Below the pieces are notes generated by a model. The model searched no databases. It saw only the letters and a program-made list of their open reading frames with translations, and had not been told where the DNA came from. Position numbers and translations under genes: made by a program. From NCBI GenBank assembly GCA_030247855.1, contig JAPDRN010000145.1, forward strand, positions 18,106 to 82,105: DNA of 64,000 nt, in the 5' to 3' direction. Positions 46,814-58,226 of the stretch are shown here, one piece after another. The DNA is from Knufia peltigerae. Taxonomy: Eukaryota; Ascomycota; Eurotiomycetes; Chaetothyriales; Trichomeriaceae. The stretch's first letter is position 1, and each line of letters begins with the position of its first letter.

Positions 46814-48113
46814 ATGGCTGAAAGTATCGACAGAAATGCGGATGGTACGTGTCAAGCGATTTTCCCGCCTCCGATCTATACTCACGCGAAACACAGAACG
46901 CATGGAGTTTTCGACGTCCAAAGAAGTGACGGTCGCTCCCACCTTTGAGGACATGCACCTCAAGGAAAACCTCCTTCGCGGAATCTATGCCTACGGATAC
47001 GAGTCACCCTCCGCCGTGCAATCACGAGCCATTGTCCAAATCTGCAAAGGAAGAGATACTATCGCGCAGGCGCAATCAGGTACCGGCAAAACTGCGACAT
47101 TCTCAATCAGTATTCTACAAGTCCTGGAAACGGCAGTGCGCGAGACACAAGGTACGTAACTGCGCACTACTCATGTGTTGCCACGCTGATTTTGAGAAGC
47201 ATTGGTGTTGTCCCCTACTCGAGAGCTGGCCACCCAGATCCAAAGCGTCGTCATGGCTTTGGGAGATTACATGAACGTCCAGTGTCACGCATGTATCGGA
47301 GGAACGAACGTTGGCGAAGATATCAGAAAGCTCGACTACGGCCAACATGTCGTATCTGGCACACCTGGTAGAGTTGCAGACATGATTCGACGAAGACATC
47401 TCCGAACCAGACACATCAAAATGCTCGTTCTCGACGAAGCAGACGAACTTCTCAACAGAGGCTTCAGAGAGCAGATCTATGACGTCTACCGGTATCTGCC
47501 ACCCGCAACACAAGTCGTCGTTGTTTCTGCCACACTCCCGTACGATGTTCTCGACATGACCACAAAGTTCATGACGGATCCTGTCAGAATTCTCGTCAAG
47601 CGTGACGAACTCACCCTCGAAGGTCTCAAACAGTACTTCATTGCGGTTGAGAAAGAGGAGTGGAAGTTTGATACCCTCTGCGATCTCTATGATACTTTGA
47701 CAATTACACAGGCTGTGATTTTCTGCAACACTCGACGCAAGGTTGATTGGCTGACGGATAAGATGCGAGAGGCCAACTTTACCGTCAGTAGTATGCACGG
47801 AGAAATGCCACAAAAGGAACGAGACAGTATCATGTCCGATTTCAGACAAGGCAACAGTCGAGTATTGATTAGTACTGACGTCTGGGCTCGCGGCATCGAT
47901 GTTCAACAAGTCAGTCTCGTCATCAACTACGACCTTCCCAGCAACCGAGAGAACTACATTCACAGAATTGGTCGCAGTGGTCGTTTTGGTCGTAAGGGCG
48001 TCGCCATCAATTTCGTCACCAGCGAAGATGTACGTATCCTACGAGACATTGAGCTCTACTACTCGACTCAAATCGACGAGATGCCGATGAACGTTGCCGA
48101 TCTCTTGACCTGA
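46814..48113 (+). CDS. FAL1: DEAD-box RNA helicase FAL1 (eIF4A-III type)
   Basis: ATP-dependent RNA helicase of 399 residues in three exons: 46814-46844 (31 bases), 46897-47151 and 47200-48113; introns are 52 and 48 bp. The tiny first exon (MAESIDRNAD) joins ERMEFSTSKE, as expected for FAL1 orthologues. Motifs occur in order: Q motif near YGYESPSAVQSRA, Walker A AQSGTGKT, motif Ia PTRELA, GG, TPGR, DEAD (VLDEADELL), SAT, motif IV IFCNTRRKV, STDVWARGID and HRIGRSGRFGRKG. FAL1 acts in 18S rRNA maturation in yeast and is related to the exon-junction eIF4A-III. It is a conserved housekeeping anchor in an otherwise accessory region. Confidence 0.97.
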
Positions 48114-48698
48114 TCGCAGCATCTGGCTCAAAAAACAAGACATTGTGTAATATTGATTTGCTCTGTGCCGATGGAAAACCTGGAATATGGGACGCCTTGA
48201 TTGTTCCCGAGCCCTCGACTCAACTCTGACTTGATACACTCGATCCCATTCTGGAGTCCTCGTCAAGTCAAAGGGGTTCCGATAGGCTCGTCTCCACCGC
48301 CGAGTTTCGCGTTGGTTTCGTGGACTTGAGAATACCTCGATATCAGCTAGCCAGGGCTTCAAGCGAGCTTTATCATGGGACCTTGAAATTGCACTTGCTT
48401 TGCACGCGTTTCAAATTAGTGCTTGGAATATTGAGGATGGAAATGGGGCTGTAAGCCAAAAGGTTGGTCCAACTGTCTTGTGACGTTTCTGAAGCTTTCA
48501 CTGACGCCGTTTAGAATGATTATCACTGATTTACGAATCCCTCCTTGCGTTTCATTTGAGAACTTTTTGTCCTACTCAACAGTAATTTCTTTCCAGTTTA
48601 TTACGCCAGAGTAGCATCTTCCAATCGGTCTCACACCCGAGAACACAATATCGAACAACACTCATCTCTCAAGAATCCACTGGGAAACGCCTCCTCAA
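48114..48698. other. intergenic, no gene recognised
   Basis: This lies between the convergent FAL1 gene and the HET relic. It is probably 3' untranslated sequence; no supported frame. Confidence 0.5.
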
Positions 48699-50007
48699 TC
48701 ACACAATCACGAGATCCAAAAAGAATTGGTTTCTAGGGAGGTGTTCTGAGCGTCCACCTATCCTTCCGATTTTCTCGCACGCGCCAATACGTCTTGAAGT
48801 ATCCTTTGATGCCAATCCTGTCCGTCGTCGGTCGGGTACACTATCCTTACTGCTTTCAATCACAGTTCTTGTCGCCAAGCAGCGTCCTTGAAACACCCAC
48901 GCTCTGGCAAACAACGGCATGGTGCTGAACGTGGCGAGTTTCGGCAAAGTCACGATGCGAGATTTGCTTCTTGACATACACAGTGTGGTTTTTGCCTCCG
49001 GCGTCTGGCAGGCTGGCTTTGTGGCTTGTTGATCGTTCGGAAGAAGCAACCGTCGTCGCCAGTATGGGATCTCGTGGCAGCTATCACGACATGAGCGTTC
49101 TGGTAATTGAGGGCCATTCTGCTCGATTCGAGTATGCAGTCCTCCATGTCGTCTTGGACGATGCACATTGCATCTATCCAGATATATCCCAATCCCAGAC
49201 GCCTGGTGGTTATGATGGCGTCTTCAAACGCCTTTGTCAGCTCTTGCCACGGAATGCCATCCTTTCTGCTGTGTATGTTGTCACTGTTTGTCTTTGGGAC
49301 GGGCTTTTTGCTCGACTCTCTGGATTCCCACGCATGACTCAATGCTGCGGATCTTGTGGTTGCTATTTCGTGTGTCAGGCATAGTTCTCGGGTCGTCGCC
49401 GTCTTTGCCGACACAAGCCAGCCTCGCTGGCATTTCGTTCGGTGTTTGGGGCATGTGGCACAGGTCATGCTGAGACTCGCATTTGTCTATCTAGGTTGGG
49501 ATCGTTGCAAAGGATGATTCCGAGTCTGACCTTTTCGGTACGTGTCCTGCAGGCCGAGATCCGGGGAACGCTGGAGGGATTTGTTCGTCTGGACACAGCC
49601 GGTAAGCCAAATTCGTCAGATTGGTGACCGTCGAGCTGTGGTTTTGTCAGAGCCTGCTAGATAGACACTCACCTGAATGAGAGTAGAGTTCCAACTCGAA
49701 GCGTCTCGTAGCGTTCATCATCCTTGACCCGGCGCGTGATGACGACTTGCAAGGGGTCGACGGCCTTCTGTGGCTACGTGCTGACCTTGATCCCCCCCTC
49801 GGGCCATGTTGTTGTTCGGTCGTCGTCGTCGTCTTCTTCTTCTTCCTCGCCCTTCCAAAAGTACTCGAACTTGTCGATCCCGCCGACGACGAGCTTACAT
49901 CGTAGGCACCCCCTCCGCCGCGGTCTCGCGAAAGGCAGGCAGCCAGGTTCGGTGACGTCGGCGCGTAGGAGTGTTAGGGGTCCTGAAAGTCTCGTCGGGA
50001 GTGGCAT
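48699..50007 (-). pseudogene. HET-domain (heterokaryon incompatibility) pseudogene
   Basis: A decayed HET-domain gene can be followed through several frames. Order on the minus strand: GCLRCKLVVGGIDKFEYFW; an acidic stretch and WPEGGIKVST, then TAG at 49774-49776; the same frame continues VDPLQVVITRRVKDDERYE and LRVGTLLSF up to a possible GTGAGT donor; CPKHRTKCQRGWLVS; the HET core TRSAALSHAWES (normally ALSHCWG), DGIPWQELTKAFEDAI, LGLGYIWIDAMCIVQDD and NAHVVIAATRSHTGDDGCFF; then a frame change and PLFARAWVFQGRCLATRT. The order matches intact HET proteins but stops and frame changes prevent a single product. HET proteins mediate non-self recognition and cell death; this copy appears dead. Confidence 0.8.
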
Positions 50008-51474
50008 ACTCGTACATTTGGGTCTGATGGTTTGTCCCCGTTACTGGATGCGGTGGTTCCCGGTGCCAACGCCATGGTGAGATTCAAGCGCTTTTGGATC
50101 TCGGAGGAGGGCTCTTCTGCTACGGGACGAGGACCGCGGTCCTCCGTCTGGTTCTAGGTCTGTCGAGTCTGTACAGAGTGTTCCAATCCAACAAAAAAAA
50201 AGACACATGGTGGTTTGCTGGCAAGGCTGAGAGCGAACGGTGACCTTTTTGCAAAAGGACAAAAGTCCCCCCATGTAATGTACCTCGTCAGCCATAGTGA
50301 CCTCTTTCCCCCTTGCTCATGACTCTGGCCGCGCTGTCTTTGGATTGGGAATCAGTCAGACACTCGGGCTATGAACCACCACAATTACAGAGCTTGAAAT
50401 GGGGCGTAGAGTAACGTTGTTTCAATTGTGGTAGGGAGGGTGAGCTCCAATATCATCATTATCATACATTCCCTGTCTGGTGTACTTCTTTTCTCATCGC
50501 ATTGCGATTGCTCCATGCCATTGAAGGCCCCTCCGACGACAAGATATGATCTCCCGGCGCGGTTGTTGAAGAGGACGTACGCCTCTACTTTTCCCCCGTT
50601 GGCCTCTGACTCTGCCTCTGTCTTGCCGTCTTGGTTTTGGAACCGACGCTCCCACCCTGTCCAAAATTTTCCACTCTCACCATTGGCATTTCCCTGTGGC
50701 CGACTTGTCTTGTCACTTCTTGACTGCACTTGCTGCCTTTTTCTTGGGGGGAGTTTCCCGGCAGTGGTAGGGAGGTAGAGGAGGGAGAGCAAGAGGCAGA
50801 GGCTTGTGGATTTCCAACTCCTATGCCTGCGATCGAGTCACGTCCACTTTCCCAGTGTAGGGTCGTCCACGTCGAGCATGCTTCGGATGGGAGGACGTGG
50901 GAGGAGTGTTTGCGGTTCGAGCGTGGGTAATAACTCTAGGTACAAGGGTGACTGGGATCTTTCGGAGCGATCGATGGCGGCGAGGAGCTCGCTGTGGTTT
51001 CCCCGTCGATAAAGAAACCTCTCAAGGCCCATGGGCGCGCCCGTGATCTAGAAGGCGGTCCGGTCTGATCCATGACTGCGGTTAGTGACGAGGCGAGAAC
51101 CACTTGCCATCGGGGGCAGACGAGGCCCAAAAATTGATTGACAATCTCACGACACAATGGACGACGTTGGGCCAGAAGTCCACCAGAAGCACCGGCGGTC
51201 CTCCCAGAGGAGAAAGGAATGTTTTTGGCATCCTCCCCGAGGTTCGTTCGTCGGTGCGGTGGCTCGGAGGGGATGCATTTTTGGTCCTCCCATTGATGGA
51301 GGAAGGAACCGCAGAGATTCAACGCCCCCCAATTTGTTCGTCCAGAGTTGTGATAATATCTTGGCGCTCACACACGTGCGATCTCACCAGGCCGTTGCCA
51401 CTTTCAAAAGCAATCGCCCTCCTCCTCGCCCAAACAAAAAGAAACAAAAAAAACAAGAAAAGAGGAAAAAAATG
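50008..51474. other. intergenic, no supported gene
   Basis: This is the upstream region of the HET relic and the 3' flank of the tRNA. Frames are Ser/Pro-rich or low complexity and unsupported. Confidence 0.45.
51466..51472 (-). terminator. RNA polymerase III terminator (T7)
   Basis: A run of seven T on the tRNA strand begins two bases after the discriminator base, with more T-rich sequence beyond. This fits a Pol III terminator for the tRNA-Pro gene. Confidence 0.85.
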
Positions 51475-51510
51475 GGCGCAATCCAGGGATCGAACCTGGG
51501 ACCTCTCGCA

Positions 51511-51531
51511 TTTTCTTAGACTTAGAGTTGT
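51511..51531 (-). other. canonical 21-nt tRNA intron
   Basis: It lies directly after position 37 of the anticodon loop. Its CTCTAA can pair with TTAGGG of the loop (one G-U pair), giving the usual anticodon-intron helix, but only once the 53-nt insert is removed or looped out. Confidence 0.8.
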
Positions 51532-51536
51532 CCCTA

Positions 51537-51589
51537 CTGTTTAATGTTAGTACGAATGAAGGGATGAATTGAAAGGCTTTGTTACATAC
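51537..51589 (-). other. 53-nt spliceosomal-type intron inside the tRNA anticodon loop
   Basis: The segment starts GTATGT, contains a perfect TACTAAC branch site and ends AAACAG, with 9 bases between TACTAAC and the end. Length and signals match spliceosomal introns of the protein-coding genes in this window (48-131 bp). It sits between T32 and T33 of tRNA-Pro, where canonical tRNA introns do not occur. Confidence 0.8.
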
Positions 51590-51620
51590 AGCGAGAATCA
51601 TACCACTAGACCAATTGCGC

Positions 51621-52537
51621 TGTCGAAGGTCTGTGAATCACCACTGGGAAATAATGGCAACCGTGAACCTGTCGCATTTGTTGTGTGAAAATTTGAATGT
51701 ATAATCCATAGGCTGCAATATCCGCTACCAATGAAACAGTAAAGTGTGGAAATGGGGCAGACACGCTAACCACCTAAGCGTCGAATGTTGCCTTGTATGC
51801 GTGATAAAGAGAACGCGTTCAGATGTACCATGTTTAACATGTAGATACACGGCCTCTGTCAAGGGTCAACTATCCCTCAGGCCCCTATGCACGAGCATCT
51901 CAGACGTTTAGGAGTCCATGTTTTACTCAATCATAGGTCTAAATAATGGTATACAGAGATTGACTGACTTTCATTGAGACTTTGAGGCTGATTTGACGCC
52001 GACGAAACCTCAATATTCTTTCATCGATCCCCTCATATCATCCACATCGAAATCCAGCAGTAGCAGAACATCGAGCCGAAGTCAATGCCCAATGAAACGG
52101 AAGGCCAGCTCTGATACCATGTACCCGCAAATGACATCCAAAAGGACATTTACAGATCAGGATCGGGATTTGGTGCGGAGGGCCCGATTTGGACCTTCGC
52201 GAGCCGTTCCATGAGTTTGAATAACGTGTAAACTTTTCCATCTCCTCCTTCCCTCTTGACCGTGCCAGCTTCTCACCGTACGACAGAGGCGCAAGATCCA
52301 GAACGAAGTTGACCGCTTCAGATTCAAGGAGGGCTTTCTTATGACAGCTTCATGAAGAGAATTGAAGTGGACCGATGGTACCATGACGTCGAAATGAAAA
52401 CCGAGAGAAACTCTAGGCTCAGTACCTGCTGTATGTCGAACTTCCCGTGAGAGTTTGGTGGGACCAGTCACTTTTTGCGGAATGAAGAATCTGCATGTGG
52501 CTCTTGTTTATCAGCGACAGAGGTGTAATTGGCACTC
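51621..52537. other. intergenic, no supported gene
   Basis: This is the 5' flank of the tRNA and the downstream side of the APH relic. A weak tRNA-like stretch at about 51705-51790 (-) was examined and not accepted. Confidence 0.4.
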
Positions 52538-53148
52538 TCAAGTGAGATGCTGTTCTTGAGTATACCAATTCTCAGGGTCGTGATCGAAGACCCGGCGCGG
52601 TGGGATGATTACACCGGTCCTCGTACCCAGAGTGTCTGGATTTAGACCTTGTAGCTGTGGAAGGACATGGTATCGAACATAGTCGTCGAGATAGGAGACT
52701 GATTGAAGCTGCCGCGGGAGCAGATCGAATTGGACACCGTCGATGAGTTCAGTGGTCAACGAGAGGCAGCCATCGAGGTTTTCGAGTCGAATTGGCTTCG
52801 GGACAGGAATGGTCGTCCTCGCAGCAACGAATTCCAAGGATACGAATTCATTCATTAAACATTCGCCGACCGCCAGGGTGATTGCACGATACCGTTGATG
52901 TCTTTCCAGGAACGTATCTCCGTCTTGGTGAACGTGTTGGAGCTAGAATCAAACCGATACCTTCGTTCTTGAGAATGTTCCTCCCAGAGTATTTCAGCCG
53001 CCACGAGAGTTGAGGTGCATGAAAGCAAAGATAGAAGCAATTGCACAGACACCGAGAGCCATTCGCGACTAAAGTCAACCTCGAGTTCGAAAGGGAGCAG
53101 AAGCGTAGAGCTGGAAGGGTGATTCTCGATTGTTGAAGAACCGCTCAA
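52538..53148 (-). pseudogene. APH-family phosphotransferase fragment
   Basis: The frame at 52538-52870 reads RAITLAVGECLMNEF, then EFVAARTTIPVPKPIRLENL, LTTELIDGVQFDLLPRQ and VIIPPRRVFDHDPENW: the N-lobe and linker of a fungal APH-like protein, ending where the catalytic HNDLGQHN-type motif should begin. The preceding N-terminal stretch (LVAAEILWEEHSQERRYRFD) is in another frame. No intact catalytic loop or DxEW motif follows. Frame changes and the missing C-lobe make this a relic rather than a gene. Confidence 0.65.
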
Positions 53149-56100
53149 GGGATACAGTAGCGTTCGACGTTCAAGACTTGGCAGGGGGATTCCTGGTGGT
53201 GGTACGGAGTACGAGATGTCGCAATGGTTAGATCTCCTTCTGCTGTTGGGCCCTGCATTATCGTAAAGGAGACATCACACAGATTTTAGGGGGATAGCGC
53301 CAGAACGAAACTGAGGTAGCCACGACTACCAACCAAGTCCTGCTCTGTAGCCGTCGACTCAAGGGAGGGGGCGTTTTGGTCCTGCAGCAGAACCACAAGT
53401 CGCTCTTAGGCGGCCACGCTCTTTGGTGACATTCTCGTAGAAGAATCATATGACTTCCTTGTCGCTACTTGACCTTCTTCAGGCAGCCCTGAAAGAAGAT
53501 ACTCGTGCGAATACCAAAAATAGAAAAGAAAGGGACAGTGCATTCTGTGCGCATGCTGAGATGACAAGCCGATTTCGGGGCATAAGCTGATATCCTGACC
53601 AACGTCGATCTCGAGCCGGATCTGATGCGCCGGCCCTTGTCGGCCCTGGTGTTACGCTGACTAGACATCTCAAACGAAGCGAATGACACCGTCCTTACGC
53701 TCGCGCGTGACCATACCTTGTCTGCAAGGGGTGCATAATGTCCTCGTAGGGCTGGGTGTAGACACGAAATCAATATGATTCCAGGGGCACTCTCTCGGGA
53801 GGGCTTCCTCTCTTGGTAGCAGACTCATATCTGCATCTGGGCATTCGGAGGTGCACCGAAAGCTCGCTAGGAGAAAATAATCAGCACTAAGGCTATGGTC
53901 GACAGGGGGAAGGTCCGAAATGCGGCCCTGGCCTTTTGATGCCCGTCTGGCACGGGATGAAGCGAGGTCGTTACTCTGTGGTTCCGATGACAACAATGGT
54001 AAGCCGCCACACTAATGATGAGGTATGATGATGAGCATAACAGCAAGGGCTCGGGCCTCGTCAGTAATTAGTTCCCGTCGTATAGTTCACCTACACTGCG
54101 TATGAGAGAGGTCCTGGAGTGTCGTGTAGTGATAAGTGGTGATGATGGCGGCTGACTCATATGGCATTGTGTATCGCTTCGGGTCAGATGACCACCCTCA
54201 CGCGGAATGGATAGACTTGCCTTCGTTCCTCAGTGCGTCTCTGAAAAAAGGGGACGAACGCGGTGTACAGAGTACACAGTTCCCTTCAGGGAGGTGTCGA
54301 CCATGTAGGTCGACGCAGTTGGCAAAAACTCCATCCAATGATATCTGCATTATCTTCCCGACATTACCTCTCTGAACTTCACACCTACCTCCTGATGATC
54401 TGAGACTTGACATATGTAAGCATGTCAGGCAAGACTGACGGGTACCGTTTGAAGCTTAGCATGAATGGTCGCTTGAAGCAGTTATGCTTAGTGCGCAATC
54501 ATCCGTTGTGGTCAGGAGGACGAGCGCGTAGCACAAGCCTCTTACAGTAGGCTTCAGAAACGAGCCAGCTCGTAGATTGCTGTACATATGCATGGTCCCC
54601 TCCAATTTCAGTGCTCGCCGCTAAATGTATCGCACCGATAACCATCGCCCGCATCTGGTGTGGTCGCTGACGGATTAAAAAAACGCCGTTCGTCGATCCG
54701 TGCTAGGAGACTGTCAATAGCGTGGGGTTTGTCGCAATTCGACCAAGTAGTTTGGCCCTCTTGGCACAAATGATCAAAGGGTCAACTCAGACTTCAAAGG
54801 CACCTACAGTAGATGTGGCTTGAGACGCTCCGGATAGTGCGGCAGCAGACATGCCAATTGGTGTGCAAGACATGGAATCTGGCTGCTCCGCCCAAGCACC
54901 CTGTGCGATAGGGTGTGACTGTGGCTTCTAGTGCACAGGCAGTGGTTTGCACCACGATCGACAACTGGCAGCGGGATTAGCTTGATAGGCATTGAGCCAC
55001 GAGTAGATCAATAATGGGGGCATCGGTCCATTTGTGAGTGCCGTCCAGGAAGGGTTGATAATATGAGGATCTGGTACTGGCTACCTGTGATAATGATCCT
55101 CTTCCATTTGTGAAGCGAACAGCGCTATAAGTTCTTGTTAGGCATAACAATAGTCTGGGGTTGGCTGCAGATTAGCTCGAAGGAAAGCATGGGCGGGGTA
55201 GAAATTGCTGTCGCTCACAAGAGTCGAGGCTATAGGATGTCGGACCTTGTTCGGGTAGTACAATGACGGCGCGGGTTGGATAGGTCATGTTAGAACGATT
55301 AAGTATTGTTGCTTGTAGAGCTAAGGCAAAATAATGCATTGTTTGATTTGTAGTCCGGACATTCAGGGTGCCCGAGCTTCTCGCACTGCGATCGACGACG
55401 TTGGCGAAATTGTTGGCTTGAGCCAGCGGCGAGCATTTGTTAATGAGGTGTACACTCCGTGCCAAAGCAATCATTGTCAGGCTTGCTCCAGTTGTTGGAG
55501 CATCCTGAATCAAGTGGCGAGATACTGTAGTTCACTCTAGTGGTGGAGCTGTGACCCGTGCTGCGCGACGAACGGCTGAGTCCGTCATCGAGCCGAAGCG
55601 TTACTTCGATTTCATGGCTCCAGCAGGCCTGTTCAGCAGCAGTTGAATGGCCACAGGGTAATTGGATGGCGATATGAACCACTGGTACTTCGTACGAGGA
55701 AAGCAAAAGCAGTTTGCCGCCCGACTGATCCGAGTCCCTTGTGTGTCTGAACACTTCTCTGTCGCACAACCACATCAAGGAGCAGCTGAGTGGAAAGCAT
55801 CGTACCCCGCTGCAAAATAGCGCAAGGAACTCGGACACTACTGCACCAAAACATGAGGAGCCCGGACGGCCCCTCCCTAATGCCCTCTGGTATCACCCTA
55901 AGGGCGATCAGCACGAAGTCAAGGTAAGTGATCTTGACCAGGTTGGGCATGACCCGGCAGCAATCGACATCTTGACTGGATGGTGCGTGTGCTGCCATGG
56001 AGAAGTGCGATAGAGAAGCAAAGTCGTACACTGACGTCGTCCGCAAAGAAGCCCACTCGAGACTGTCACATTCCAGAACGAAGTCTACGACCCATGGACA

Positions 56101-57845
56101 ACTGCCGTGTCGCTTGATGATGTTTTCGTGCAGAGGACGAGTATGGTGACCACGAAAATGATCAGTCTTTGTCGCGTTCTTCCCGATGTCATTGCGCAGA
56201 TTGACAGGTGTGAAAAGTGCCTCACCACGGAGAAAAATCTGTCAATGCATTGCAGGTGGCCAATCCTGCCGCAGGCCACTTGTGGTGTGATTGAGCCATT
56301 CACAGAAGCCTGGCATCCCACGCACCTCGAACTCAGATCAGCGAAGCTTGGGGACCATGTGCATGAGGTGCTGCACACCCTGGAACGAAAATTTGATGGT
56401 GTGGGAAGATAGTGGCTTGGTTGGCGAATCAAGGCTCAGACCAGGAAGCCTTGACAGGTGTAGCCCCAAACAAAAGAACGAGAGGCGTCTTGTTGGACGC
56501 TGTCTGGACTCTGCCACTCTTCCACATGGCCAGGAAATAGGTCACTGATAATAATTCGTACTCGCGCTCGCGCCGATTATTGCTTGAGAGACTTTCCGAT
56601 GGCGGCTCGCACAAAAGGTGATGACCTTACTGACGCTCGTCGGAGAATGGCCCGTCAGAGCCCATGGTCAGCGATGAGAAACCACTATTGCCGCTGGGAA
56701 GTGCTTCAAAACACGGAATTTTAAAACCAATCAAGTGTTTCAGGGCACGAAGCGTGCCTGATAGTTTGCTACTCGTACTCGTTGGCCTCGTACAGCATGA
56801 GGACTGCCGAGTAGCGTTTCTGCCTCCAGACGAGACGGCTTGGCTGGCCAGGATCCAGATGGACTTCGTGGCAGTCAGTCTTTTGCAGGGCACACTCTGG
56901 CACGAGCTTTCTCCATGACCCTGAAATCCACCGTTTGAGCTTTGAGTGGCCAGGTAAGCGTCGGCCTGAAAAGCAGGCATGATTGGGCGGTGCCTTGATT
57001 GCGTGGGCGGCCCAGGTAAGAGAGGATTGGGGCTTTGGTCAGGCCCTGGCTTTGGCGACATGAAGATTCTTGCTTAGCTGCATAAGAGCATGACCGGGGG
57101 GTGTCGAGCACAAGTCGTGAAGAATGAGGAGTCAGACAACGACAGGCTAATCATATGATGAGAGGCAGGGATGGTGAGGGTGTGTTGGTGGACTGTGTGG
57201 GAGGGTGGAGAGAGGCAGGGGCGTCTCTAGGGCGTCTTTAGGCTGGTTGAGGCCAAAAAAAAGGATGGCATAGGGAGCACAAAGCAACTCTTCAGCAGAA
57301 AGCGGGGGTCTGAGCTGGAACAGGCTAGGCATGGTTAGTTTTTGGGGCCTAGCAGGGCCCTAGCAGACCTAGTGATAGGCCTGTCTGCGGCGAAGTCGAC
57401 AATCCCTCCATGCTCATCTTCGTCCTCCCAGTACGGAGTAAACGAGTCAAACAACTTCCTTTTATCTAAACAACCGTTTCCCTTCCCTCCATCACAAACA
57501 ATCTCTCATCTGGTCCAGATACCATTTTCTCTTCCTTCGACACGACAATTCTTCACTTCTGCAATTCACACTTGAGCCTCGAGAGGTTCCACCCACACCT
57601 CCATCAAACATATATCAGCCGTCAGCGTCGATGAGATATATTCTGCCTGCGTGACCTCTCCATTGACTTCCCGTCCACACCCTCACTGCCACCTCAAGGC
57701 AATAGTATCTGTCGCCTGGAATACGCCTCTCAACATATATCCCAGTCATCTACCATCAACATACAGAATCTCCTCCTCTACTTTGCTACCTATCTACCTA
57801 CCTACCTACTTCTATTGTTCCACTTCAAACCACCGTTGAACAGCC
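53149..57845. other. 4.7-kb gene-poor region
   Basis: Only unsupported frames on both strands. TACGGAGTA occurs at 53204 and 57432. The final 500 bases, up to the ECL1-family start, are CT-rich with a (CTAC)n-like run near 57785 and look like a promoter and long 5' leader. The middle may hold decayed transposon or gene DNA that I cannot identify. Confidence 0.45.
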
Positions 57846-58226
57846 ATGGATTTCTTGCTCGGAGACTTCTGCTTGTCCTGCGACAGACAAACCAACGGCA
57901 CCGCCTTCTGTTCCTCGGCCTGTCGTCTCACCCAGCTTGACCACTTCACTCTGGCTGACTCGACGAATTCGTCTTCATCCAGTTACACCACCGCCAAACA
58001 ACGACCTTCCATGACCATTTCAACTACCGGCTTCTTCCTTCCACCTGCCTACGATTTCTCCGTACACCGAACAAACTCCTCAAACTCACTGTCCTCGTCT
58101 TCCACGACGTCCCGACCACACTCTCCCAAGATCTCTGAGCAAGCACAGAACGACTTGAAAGACTATGTGGGATCATTCGATCAGACAAGAACTCTTCGAC
58201 GCCGAGTCTCTATGCAGAGCAATTAA
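57846..58226 (+). CDS. ECL1-family zinc-binding protein
   Basis: Single-exon protein of 126 residues. The N-terminus has the family cysteine pattern DFCLSCDRQTNGTAFCSSAC, a likely zinc-binding knuckle as in the Ecl1/2/3 proteins of fission yeast, which extend chronological lifespan and respond to nutrient starvation. The rest is Ser/Thr-rich and disordered. The C-terminus is basic (TLRRRVSMQSN). The long CT-rich leader is typical for a regulated gene. Function in this organism is inferred from family only. Confidence 0.85.
   Translation: MDFLLGDFCLSCDRQTNGTAFCSSACRLTQLDHFTLADSTNSSSSSYTTAKQRPSMTISTTGFFLPPAYDFSVHRTNSSNSLSSSSTTSRPHSPKISEQAQNDLKDYVGSFDQTRTLRRRVSMQSN

Larger units (their letters stand above)
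51475..51620 (-). tRNA. tRNA-Pro(AGG) with two introns, one spliceosomal-like
   Basis: The acceptor stem GCGCAAT/ATTGCGC is perfect with discriminator C, as in eukaryotic tRNA-Pro. The D arm begins TGGTCTAGTGGTATGATT (A box). The anticodon stem is CTCGC/GCGAG. The T arm is CCAGG-TTCGATC-CCTGG (B box GGTTCGATCC). The loop is interrupted twice. Between loop positions 32 and 33 lies a 53-nt insert; after position 37 lies a 21-nt segment at the canonical tRNA-intron site. Removing both leaves a 72-nt tRNA with loop TTAGGGT, anticodon AGG. Without removing the 53-nt insert, position 33 would be G and the apparent anticodon TAT, which does not fit the proline body. A T7 terminator follows. The alternative is a tRNA pseudogene disrupted by an insertion. 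Confidence 0.85.

Noticed and set aside
51705..51790. possible second tRNA on the minus strand (tRNA-like D arm and near-pairing ends)
   Set aside because: The T arm does not pair and no convincing anticodon stem is present; perhaps a decayed tRNA but not supportable.
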